Program-made: the position numbers and the translations under genes
Notes under the pieces: model-generated
The model's input: only the letters and a program-made list of their open reading frames with translations
What the model was told of the DNA's origin: nothing
Database searches by the model: none
In this document: positions 57,467 through 64,000 of the stretch, one piece after another
Layout of the letters: each line of letters begins with the position of its first letter
How positions within the stretch are numbered: position 1 is the stretch's first letter
Source: DASYQD01 sp036005845
GTDB lineage: Bacteria > Acidobacteriota > Thermoanaerobaculia > Multivoradales > JAIOJS01
Reading direction: 5' to 3'
DNA: 64,000 nucleotides
Assembly: GCA_036005845.1 (NCBI GenBank)
Contig: DASYQD010000110.1
Coordinates: forward strand, 1-64,000

Positions 57467-57934
57467 CTACAACGGCGCGCGATGGTACTTTATTCCGGCA
57501 GTCAAGGAAAGGCCGCGATAGAGCTGCTCCCAGAGCACCAGCCGGGCGAGCTGATGCGGCAGCGTGAGCGCCGAGAGCGACAGCGACAGGTGCGCCGTGG
57601 AGACCAGGTCCGCGTCGAGCCCGAGGTCGGAGCCGACGACGAAAGCGAGCGCGTGCGGCCACTCGTCGCGGCTCTTCTGCAGGTACGTCGAAAGCGCCTC
57701 GGAGCTCAGCGGCCTACCGCGCCGATCGAGCGTCACCAGGCGGTGCGGCTGCGGCAGCGCGCGGCGTATCGACGCGGCCTCGGCGCGCAGCCGCTCCGCG
57801 CCGTCGCCGGGCATGGGTTTGAGCACCACCTCGCGCGCCGGCAGGTACTTGTCGACGCGGCCGCGGTATTCCTCGCACACCGCGTCCCACTCGCGCTGGC
57901 GCCGGCCCAGCCAGAGAACGACGATCTCTCTCAC
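57467..57934 (-). CDS. rlmH: 23S rRNA (pseudouridine-1915-N3)-methyltransferase
   Basis: A 155-residue SPOUT methyltransferase. RLVTLDRRGRPLSSEALSTYLQ is split by the family motif, ALAFVVGSDLGLDADLV forms the SAM-binding knot, and the ending LYRGLSLTAGIKYHR matches the conserved YRA...YH C-terminus of RlmH. It acts on helix 69 of 70S ribosomes. The start is GTG 57934. It lies downstream of def on the same strand but 125 bp away, with a GC palindrome between them. Confidence 0.93.
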   Translation of the reverse strand: MREIVVLWLGRRQREWDAVCEEYRGRVDKYLPAREVVLKPMPGDGAERLRAEAASIRRALPQPHRLVTLDRRGRPLSSEALSTYLQKSRDEWPHALAFVVGSDLGLDADLVSTAHLSLSLSALTLPHQLARLVLWEQLYRGLSLTAGIKYHRAPL

Positions 57935-57949
57935 AACTGGGCGGTGGCG

Positions 57950-57975
57950 CCCCCTGCCCCTTGAGGGGCAGGGGG
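57950..57975. repeat. GC-rich palindromic intergenic repeat
   Basis: A perfect 12-bp stem (57950-57961 with 57964-57975) closes on a 2-nt loop and is followed by a G-run segment (57976-58020). It lies between def and rlmH. There is no T run on either strand, so it is not a normal terminator. Confidence 0.65.
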
Positions 57976-58059
57976 ATGGGGGGATAGGGGTGGAATCAAA
58001 CCTAGGGGAGGGGGTTGGGTGGGCGGGCGGCAGCGCGCTTTGCGCGCGGGGGTGGGCCG

Positions 58060-58599
58060 CTAGCCGACCGCCGCCCGCTCGCCGCCGTCCACCAGCGCTT
58101 CCCACTCCGCCATGAAGGAGAGCGAGCGCAGGTCGCGCATGCGATCGAGGAAGACGATGCCGTGCAGGTGGTCGTACTCGTGCTGCGCGACGCGGCCGGC
58201 GAAGCCCGACAGCTCGAGGTCGAGCGGCTCGCCGTCGCGCCCGCGCCCCCAGAGGCGCACCGACGGATGCCGCGGCACGAGGCCGACGAAGTCGGGGATC
58301 GACAGGCACCCCTCCCAGTCGTAGACCAGCTCGCCGGCGTGCGGCTCGAGCAGCGGGTTGAGCACCGTGCGCACCGGCCGCGGATCGCCGCGCAGCTCGG
58401 ACTCGAAGACGAAGATCTGCCAGGAGACGCCGATCTCGGGCGCGGCGAGGCCGGAGCCGCCGCTGCTGGCGCGCAGCGTGTCGATCATGTCGGTGATGAC
58501 CTGCTGCACCTCGACGCTGGCGATGCGGTCCTCCGGCACCGGCTCGCAGGGCGTGCGCAGCGCCGGGTTGCCGAGACGGACCAGTTTGCGGACGGCCAT
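58060..58599 (-). CDS. def: Peptide deformylase
   Basis: A 179-residue metalloenzyme. Motif 1 is GGSGLAAPEIG (48-57), motif 2 EGCLS with Cys98, and motif 3 QHEYDH with His140, Glu141 and His144; the metal ligands are complete. Motif 1 has Glu55 where nearly all deformylases have the oxyanion-hole Gln. It removes formyl from nascent N-terminal Met. The start is ATG 58599; an upstream ATG 58635 overlaps a TATAAT promoter element, so it is unlikely. Confidence 0.92.
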   Translation of the reverse strand: MAVRKLVRLGNPALRTPCEPVPEDRIASVEVQQVITDMIDTLRASSGGSGLAAPEIGVSWQIFVFESELRGDPRPVRTVLNPLLEPHAGELVYDWEGCLSIPDFVGLVPRHPSVRLWGRGRDGEPLDLELSGFAGRVAQHEYDHLHGIVFLDRMRDLRSLSFMAEWEALVDGGERAAVG

Positions 58600-58633
58600 G
58601 AACGTTTCGAAACCGCGTTGCGTGGTCGAAGTC

Positions 58634-58639
58634 ATTATA
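58634..58639 (-). promoter_or_regulatory. def promoter -10 element
   Basis: On the minus strand a perfect TATAAT preceded by TG lies 34 nt before ATG 58599. No matching -35 is seen. Confidence 0.5.
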
Positions 58640-58683
58640 CATGCGGCACTTGGAGGGCGCGCCGCGCTTACGGCGGGCCTTGC

Positions 58684-58689
58684 TATCCT
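58684..58689 (+). promoter_or_regulatory. -10-like hexamer before the alpha/beta-hydrolase-ileS operon
   Basis: TATCCT lies 9 nt before ATG 58699; no Shine-Dalgarno sequence. Confidence 0.4.
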
Positions 58690-58698
58690 CCGCTGCCT

Positions 58699-59778
58699 AT
58701 GACCGCGCGCTATCGACACGCGCAGCGCAGCCCGCGCCGTTCGCGACGACGCTGGTTCGCCGGCCTGGCGCTCTCCGCCGCCGCGGTGGGGGTGCCGCTG
58801 CTGCTGCGCCGCAGGCGCGCGGCGCCGCCGCTGCCGCCGCACGGCTGGGGGCGCGGCCTGCGCTACGCGTGGCGCGGGCGGGACGTGCACTTCCAGCAGA
58901 TGGGCGCGCGCGAAGGGACTCCCGTCGTGCTCGTCCATTCGCTGGGGCCCGGGCATGACGGCGCCGAGTGGCATCGCGCGGCCGAGCTGCTCTCCCAGTG
59001 CTGCGAGCTGTTGGCGCCCGACCTGCCAGGTTGGGGCCGCTCCGCTTCCTGTTGCCTGCGCGCCGAGCCGACGGCGGAGCTCTACGTCGGCTTCCTGCGC
59101 GACTTCCTCGCCGACGTGGTGCGACGGCCGGCGATCCTCGTCGGCGCCGGCCGCAGCGCGAGCTTCGTCGTCGCCGCGGCGGCCGAGGCGCAGATGCCGG
59201 GTGAGGCATCTGGAAGTGCAGGGCGCGCGATCCCGCCGGTGCGCGCGCTGGCCCTCGTCTCACCCTTCGGGCTGGGCGATGCCGACGAGGGGAGCGAGGT
59301 CGGTTCCGCGAGCACGCCGCTGCTGGCGCGTCTCGCGCGCGTGCCGTTTCTCGCCACCCTTCTGTTGCCGCTCGTCACCTCGCGCAGCGCCATCAACCGT
59401 CACCTCAAGAACGAGCTACTCGCCGCGCCCGAGCGCGCCGACGCCGCGCAGCGCGAGCGCCACTTCCGCTCGGCCCGGCAGCCGGGTGCCGAGCGCGCGC
59501 TGCTCGCCTGGCTCGCCGGCGACTTATCTCTCGACGTCGCGGAGCTGTTGCCGCGTCTGATGATGCCGGTGTGGCTCGGCTGGGGCCGGCAGTCGATCGC
59601 GCCGCCCGTCGAGACCGCCGACCTCTGGCTTCGCCTGCTGCCGAAGAAGGAGCCCGGCGGCGATTCCGTACGGCCCGCGCAGCTCGAGATCTTCGAGGGC
59701 AGCGGTCCGCTCCCCCACCTCGAAGCGCCGGTCGACTTCGTCCGCCGCCTCGATTCCTTCATCGCCGAGGCGGCATGA
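58699..59778 (+). CDS. Membrane-anchored alpha/beta-hydrolase-fold protein
   Basis: A 359-residue protein. A basic N-terminus (RSPRRSRRRWF) and one membrane helix (about 21-38) suggest an inner-membrane anchor. The fold shows VVLVHSLGPGHDGAEWHRAA (oxyanion strand), then LLAPDLPGWGRS. The nucleophile elbow is ILVGAGRSASFVVAAAAEA, with Ser followed by Ala-Ser, not the usual xG. A late His lies in GPLPHLEAPVDFV. The catalytic triad may therefore be altered. Its last 4 nt overlap the ileS start (ATGA), an unusual coupling for a tRNA synthetase. Substrate unknown. Confidence 0.8.
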   Translation: MTARYRHAQRSPRRSRRRWFAGLALSAAAVGVPLLLRRRRAAPPLPPHGWGRGLRYAWRGRDVHFQQMGAREGTPVVLVHSLGPGHDGAEWHRAAELLSQCCELLAPDLPGWGRSASCCLRAEPTAELYVGFLRDFLADVVRRPAILVGAGRSASFVVAAAAEAQMPGEASGSAGRAIPPVRALALVSPFGLGDADEGSEVGSASTPLLARLARVPFLATLLLPLVTSRSAINRHLKNELLAAPERADAAQRERHFRSARQPGAERALLAWLAGDLSLDVAELLPRLMMPVWLGWGRQSIAPPVETADLWLRLLPKKEPGGDSVRPAQLEIFEGSGPLPHLEAPVDFVRRLDSFIAEAA

Positions 59779-62700
59779 GCGGGCGCGACTTCCCCCCTGT
59801 CGCCGGCGGCTACCCGTTCCCGCGGCTCGAGCTCGAAGTGCTCGAGCGCTGGCGGCGCGACGACGTCTTCCGCCGCTCGGTGGCGCAGAGCGCCGGCCGC
59901 CCAGAGTGGGTCTTCTACGAGGGCCCGCCCACCGCCAACAACGTGCCGCACGTGGGCCACGTGGTGACGCGCGTCGTCAAGGACCTCTTCCCGCGCTACC
60001 GCACGATGCGCGGCTTCCATGTCGCGCGCAAGGCGGGGTGGGACACGCACGGGCTGGCGGTCGAGATCGAGGTCGAGAAGCAGCTCGGCTTCTCCGGCAA
60101 GCAGCAGATCGAGGCCTACGGCATCGCCGAGTTCAACCAGGCGTGCCTCGACAGCGTGCACAGCTACGAGCGCCAGTGGCGGGCGATGACCGAGCGCGTC
60201 GGCTACTGGACCGACCTCGACCACGCCTACTACACCTACAGCAACGAGTACATCGAGTCGGTGTGGTGGTCGCTGCAGCAGCTCTGGCGGCAGGGCCTCT
60301 TGGTGCAGGACTACAAGATCCAGCCCTACTGCGCGCGCTGCGGCACCACGCTGTCGAGCCACGAGGTGGCGCAGAACTACAAGGACGCCGACGATCCGTC
60401 GGTGTGGGTGCTGTTCCCGGCGAAGCCGGGGCAGGAGGTGGCGACGGTCGACGGACCGCCGCTCGCCATCGGCAGCGAGACGGCGTTCGTGGCGTGGACG
60501 ACGACGCCGTGGACGCTCACCGCGCACGTCGCGCTGGTCGTGCATCCGGAGATGGTCTATCGCGTCATCGAGCACCCAGCGAAGCCGGGGCAGCGGCTCG
60601 TCTTCGGTGACGACATCGAGAAGCCGGTGCCGCTGGAGGTCGATGCGGAAAGCGGCAAGCGCAAGCGGCTCGATCTGCGCGACCTGCCACCCATCGCGCG
60701 CGTGCGCGGCCGCGATCTCGAAGGGCTGCGCTACGAGCGCCCGTATCGTGTCGGCAACCCGGACCGCGTCAGCGCGGAGCCGTGGCCGGCGTTCGCCGAC
60801 TTGCCGCCGTCGGACGACAACGGCTGGCGCGTGCTGCTCGCCGGCTACGTTACCGCGACCGAGGGCACCGGCATCGTGCACACCTCGCTGCCCTTCGGCG
60901 AGGACGACTACGCCACCGGCGCGCGCTACCGGCTGCCCTTCTACCTGACCGTCGGTGCGCAGGGCCGAATCGCCGCGAAGCCCGGCCTCGAGCCCTTCGC
61001 CGGGATGTGGTTCAAGGACGCCGACCCGCTCATCACCAAGGACGTCAAGGCGCGCGGGCTGCTGCTCCATGGCGAGCGCCACCGCCACAGCTACCCCTTC
61101 TGCTGGCGCTGCGACAGCCCGCTCCTCTACTACGCCTCGCTGTCGTGGTTCATCCGCACTACGCAGCGGCGCGACGACCTGGTGACGAAGAACCGCACCA
61201 TCGACTGGCACCCGCCGACGATCGGCGAGGGCCGCTTCGGCAACTGGCTGGAGAACGTCGTCGACTGGGCGCTGTCGCGCAAGCGCTACTGGGGCACGCC
61301 GCTGCCGGTGTGGCAGTGCGACGCGTGCGAGGGGAGCGAGTGCATCGGCAGCTACGAGGAGCTCTTCGCGAAGAGCGGCGCGGCGCGGCCGGCGGACGTG
61401 TTCGACCGCGAGCAGTTCGATCCGCATCGGCCGTTCATCGACGCGGTGAGCTGGCCGTGCGCGGCAGAAGGCTGCGCCGGAACGATGAAGCGCGTCGAGG
61501 AAGTGATCGACGCCTGGTACGACGCCGGCTCGATGCCCTTTGCTCAGCACCACTACATGGGCCAGCCGCTCGCCGAATTCAACCCCGATCCGCGCCACGG
61601 CGAACGCCAAGGCTTCCCGGCGCAGTGGATCTCCGAGGCCGTCGACCAGACGCGCGGCTGGTTCTACACCTTGCACGTGCTCGGCGTGCTGCTCTTCGAC
61701 TCGGTCGCTTACGAAAGCTGCGTCGTCCTCGGCCACGTCAACGACGAGCAGGGCCGCAAGATGAGCAAGCGGCTGCGCAACGTCGTCGAGCCGATGGGCG
61801 TCATCGAGGAGACCGGCGCCGACGCGCTGCGCTGGTACTTCTACGTCAACAACCCCGAGCAGCCGTCGCGCTTCTCGGCGGCGCTGGTGCGCGAGGCGGC
61901 GCAGCGCTTCCTGCTGCCGCTGTGGAACGCGCTGTCGTTCTTCACCATCTACGCGAACCTGGACGGCTGGCACCCGGGGCGTGAGGCGGTGCCGCTGCGC
62001 GAGCGCGCCGAGCTCGACCAGTGGATCCTGCTGCGGCTCGACGAGCTCGTCGCCGACGTCACCGGCAAGCTCGACACCTTCGAGATCACCGGCGCCGCAC
62101 GCTCGATCGAAGGCTTCATCGACGACCTCACCAACTGGTATATCCGCCGGAGCCGCGCGCGGTTCTGGGGTGCGCTGGCGACGACGGCGACGAAAGAGGC
62201 AGCGTATCAGACCTTGTATGAGGTGCTGACGACGCTCTCGCGGCTCATCGCGCCGTTCACGCCCTTCTTCGCCGAAGTGCTCCACGAGCACCTCGTGGGT
62301 AGCCAGGGCGTCGAGGCGCCGGAGAGCGTCCACTTCGCGAGCTGGCCCGAGCCACGCGGCCACGAGGCGGCGCTGGGTACGGAAGCGGCGCGTCTCACCC
62401 AGCGCATGGCTGTCGTGCAGCAGGTCGTGGCCCTGGGCCGCGCGGCGCGCAACACGCACGAGATCAAAGTCCGCCAGCCGCTCGCTGCCGTCACTGTCGT
62501 GGCGCGACACGAGGGCGACGTGCTCGCCTGGCTGCAGGGCCCCGGCGGCGAGCTCGTACGCGACGAGCTCAACGTCAAGGCCATCGACTTCGCGGCGCAG
62601 CGCACCGACTTCGTGCGCCACGAGGTGCGCCCCAACTTCCGCATCCTCGGCAAGCGTCTCGGTCCGCTGATGCCAAAGGTCAAGGCGGCGCTCGAGGCGG

Positions 62701-63146
62701 CCGATGGCGACGCGCTCGCGACCGAGCTCGAGGAGAAAGGCGCGATCGAGATCGACGTCGAGGGCCGGCGCGTCGAGCTGTCGCGCGACGAGCTCGAAGT
62801 GCGCCTCGAAGAGAAGCCCGGCCTCGCCACCGCCGGCGACCGCGAGCTGCTCGTCGCCCTCGACACAGCGCTCACTCCCGAGCTCATCGCCGAAGGCTGG
62901 GCGCGCGAGGTCGTGCATCGCATCCAGGCGGCGCGCAAAGACCTCGACCTCCACTACGCCGACCGCATCCGCGTGCGCTACCAAGCTGACGCGGATCTGG
63001 CGGCAGCGATCGCCACACACGCGGCTTGGATCGGCAACGAGACGCTGGCACTAGCGCTCGACGCGGTCGATGGCGACGCGGCCGGCGCGCTCGCGGCGGC
63101 GCCGGTCGACGACCACCCCTTCGCCTTCGGCATCGAACGAGCTTGA
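59775..63146 (+). CDS. ileS: Isoleucyl-tRNA synthetase
   Basis: An 1123-residue class I synthetase. The HIGH motif appears as HVGH (59-62) in PPTANNVPHVGHVVTRVVKD. The editing domain spans about 190-400 with WTTTPWTLTAHV. KMSKR starts at Lys662 in GRKMSKRLRN. The anticodon-binding domain and a DUF5915-like C-terminus (about 900-1123) follow. There is no C-terminal zinc finger of the E. coli type, and the KMSKR form fits the IleRS2 (eukaryote-like, Thermus-like) class. That class is often less sensitive to mupirocin. It is translated from ATG 59775 inside the stop of the hydrolase gene. Confidence 0.95.
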   Translation: MSGRDFPPVAGGYPFPRLELEVLERWRRDDVFRRSVAQSAGRPEWVFYEGPPTANNVPHVGHVVTRVVKDLFPRYRTMRGFHVARKAGWDTHGLAVEIEVEKQLGFSGKQQIEAYGIAEFNQACLDSVHSYERQWRAMTERVGYWTDLDHAYYTYSNEYIESVWWSLQQLWRQGLLVQDYKIQPYCARCGTTLSSHEVAQNYKDADDPSVWVLFPAKPGQEVATVDGPPLAIGSETAFVAWTTTPWTLTAHVALVVHPEMVYRVIEHPAKPGQRLVFGDDIEKPVPLEVDAESGKRKRLDLRDLPPIARVRGRDLEGLRYERPYRVGNPDRVSAEPWPAFADLPPSDDNGWRVLLAGYVTATEGTGIVHTSLPFGEDDYATGARYRLPFYLTVGAQGRIAAKPGLEPFAGMWFKDADPLITKDVKARGLLLHGERHRHSYPFCWRCDSPLLYYASLSWFIRTTQRRDDLVTKNRTIDWHPPTIGEGRFGNWLENVVDWALSRKRYWGTPLPVWQCDACEGSECIGSYEELFAKSGAARPADVFDREQFDPHRPFIDAVSWPCAAEGCAGTMKRVEEVIDAWYDAGSMPFAQHHYMGQPLAEFNPDPRHGERQGFPAQWISEAVDQTRGWFYTLHVLGVLLFDSVAYESCVVLGHVNDEQGRKMSKRLRNVVEPMGVIEETGADALRWYFYVNNPEQPSRFSAALVREAAQRFLLPLWNALSFFTIYANLDGWHPGREAVPLRERAELDQWILLRLDELVADVTGKLDTFEITGAARSIEGFIDDLTNWYIRRSRARFWGALATTATKEAAYQTLYEVLTTLSRLIAPFTPFFAEVLHEHLVGSQGVEAPESVHFASWPEPRGHEAALGTEAARLTQRMAVVQQVVALGRAARNTHEIKVRQPLAAVTVVARHEGDVLAWLQGPGGELVRDELNVKAIDFAAQRTDFVRHEVRPNFRILGKRLGPLMPKVKAALEAADGDALATELEEKGAIEIDVEGRRVELSRDELEVRLEEKPGLATAGDRELLVALDTALTPELIAEGWAREVVHRIQAARKDLDLHYADRIRVRYQADADLAAAIATHAAWIGNETLALALDAVDGDAAGALAAAPVDDHPFAFGIERA

Positions 63147-63184
63147 GCGAGGCGAGATTGCGGTAGACCCAGGAAGGATCCCCA

Positions 63185-64000
63185 ATGGCTGGCATCTTCA
63201 AGGCCTACGACGTCCGCGGCATCTACCCCAGCGAGCTCGACGAGACGATCGCCGAGAAGATCGGCCGCGCGTTCTGGCACGTGCTCGCCGCCGACGGCTT
63301 CCCCAGCGGCAAGTCCGTCGTCGTCTCGCGCGACATGCGCTCGCATAGCGCGCCGCTGCAGGCGGCCCTCGTGCGCGGCCTGCGCGCGGCCGGCCTCGAC
63401 GTCGTCGACATCGGCCTCGCCACGACGCCGATGAACTACTTCGCCATCGGCCACCTCAAGGCCGCCGGCGGCGTACAGACGACCGCCAGCCACAACCCCG
63501 CCAAGTACAACGGCTTCAAGTTCAGCCGCCACGAGGCGCGGCCGGTCTCCGGCGACCACGGCATCAACCTGATGGAGGAGAAGATCGCCGCCGGCGACCT
63601 GCCCGCCGGCGAGGTCGAGGGCACCCTCACCACCGCCGATGTCTGGGACGCCTACCGCGACCACGTCCTCGCCGCCCTCGAACGGCCCGCGAACGCGCCG
63701 CGCCTCAAAGTGGCGATCGACGCCGCCAACGGCATGGGGACGATCTACCGCCCCATCCTCGACGAGCTCGGCATCGACATCGTGCCGCTCTACTTCGAGC
63801 TCGACGGCACCTTCCCCAACCACGAAGCCAACCCGCTCAAGCTCGAGAACCTCCACGACCTGCAAGCGGCAGTGCGCGAGCACGGCGCTGACCTCGGCGT
63901 CGAGTTCGACGGCGACGCCGACCGCGCCGCATTCGTCGACGAAAAGGGCGAGCCCATCGGCAGCGACCTCGCGACGGCGCTCATCGCCGGCGAGCTGCTC
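63185..64000 (+). CDS. Phosphomannomutase/phosphoglucomutase, 3'-truncated by the window
   Basis: The first 272 residues of an alpha-D-phosphohexomutase. ATG 63185 has AGGAAGGA upstream. The phosphorylated Ser102 lies in TTASHNPAKYNG, and the metal loop DGDADR is at 242-247. Domains 1 and 2 are intact; domains 3 and 4 lie outside the window. It interconverts hexose 6- and 1-phosphates for GDP-mannose or glycan precursors. The opening GIFKAYDVRGIYPSELDE is typical of the ManB/AlgC group. It lies 38 bp after ileS. Confidence 0.93.
   Translation, partial: MAGIFKAYDVRGIYPSELDETIAEKIGRAFWHVLAADGFPSGKSVVVSRDMRSHSAPLQAALVRGLRAAGLDVVDIGLATTPMNYFAIGHLKAAGGVQTTASHNPAKYNGFKFSRHEARPVSGDHGINLMEEKIAAGDLPAGEVEGTLTTADVWDAYRDHVLAALERPANAPRLKVAIDAANGMGTIYRPILDELGIDIVPLYFELDGTFPNHEANPLKLENLHDLQAAVREHGADLGVEFDGDADRAAFVDEKGEPIGSDLATALIAGELL

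Noticed and set aside
1..64000. tRNA, rRNA, riboswitch, replication origin or prophage
   Set aside because: I looked for T-arm-like GTTCGA contexts, DnaA-box clusters, integrase genes and att-like repeats and found nothing convincing. The GTTCGAATC at about 56960 belongs to the terminator hairpin after the dksA-like gene.

Overview
The window is one stretch of very GC-rich bacterial chromosome (about 70% G+C by eye) with dense genes on both strands, many start/stop overlaps of 4 nt, and no rRNA, tRNA, CRISPR array or insertion sequence that I can see. The gene set points to an Acidobacteriota genome, perhaps Thermoanaerobaculia- or Vicinamibacteria-like. The pointers are a PadR regulator paired with an ADOP-type permease, a TonB-dependent receptor with an N-terminal carboxypeptidase-regulatory-like domain, a Sig-70_X6-type sigma factor next to a TPR-bearing Ser/Thr kinase, a BlaI/M56-peptidase pair, and secreted proteins with FG-GAP repeats and a DGFESG-type C-terminus. 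This placement is inference; no 16S rRNA is present.

Layout. 1-12 kb: the end of an unknown gene, a BlaI/M56 signalling pair, an NCS1 nucleobase transporter, an HD-domain phosphohydrolase, an MFS transporter, a TonB-dependent receptor with a clear terminator, and a lipoprotein-like sulfatase/TPR protein. 12-15 kb: padR plus an ADOP-type permease with a promoter embedded in TTGTCGG repeats. 15.2-24.4 kb: a five-gene restriction island, hsdM-hsdS-(DUF4062/GHKL ATPase)-hsdR-(YgjP-type metalloprotease). Each gene overlaps the next by 4 nt, and hsdS is poorer in G+C than its surroundings. 24.5-28.2 kb: an APC permease, a class A beta-lactamase-like lipoprotein and an LD-carboxypeptidase, probably one operon for wall peptides. 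28.4-36.7 kb: a pentaheme cytochrome, a thioredoxin/glutaredoxin-like exported protein, a GCS2-CBS fusion, a FitAB/VapBC-type toxin-antitoxin pair, a DUF1569 protein, a diaminopropionate ammonia-lyase-like PLP enzyme and a class C-type serine hydrolase. 36.7-48.6 kb: Lon, a secreted propeller/PKD protein, an orphan DsbD-N membrane protein with a redoxin, an O-methyltransferase, two exported proteins, an ECF sigma/anti-sigma pair, uridine kinase and DinB. 48.6-64 kb: mostly housekeeping genes (HAD hydrolase, mutM, holA, dksA-like, rlmH, def, ileS, phosphomannomutase) with a sigma/kinase/FG-GAP locus inserted among them.

Two features cut across the window. First, at least seventeen genes, mostly operon leaders, lack a Shine-Dalgarno sequence but carry a TAnnnT-like hexamer 6-13 nt before the start codon. 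That is the architecture expected of leaderless mRNAs, and I used it to choose several starts. Second, some intergenic gaps hold complex nested palindromes (28264-28399, 43201-43277, 45551-45706, 57950-57975) that look like dispersed repeat elements. The best candidate for an under-described system is the restriction operon with its embedded DUF4062-GHKL ATPase and terminal metalloprotease.
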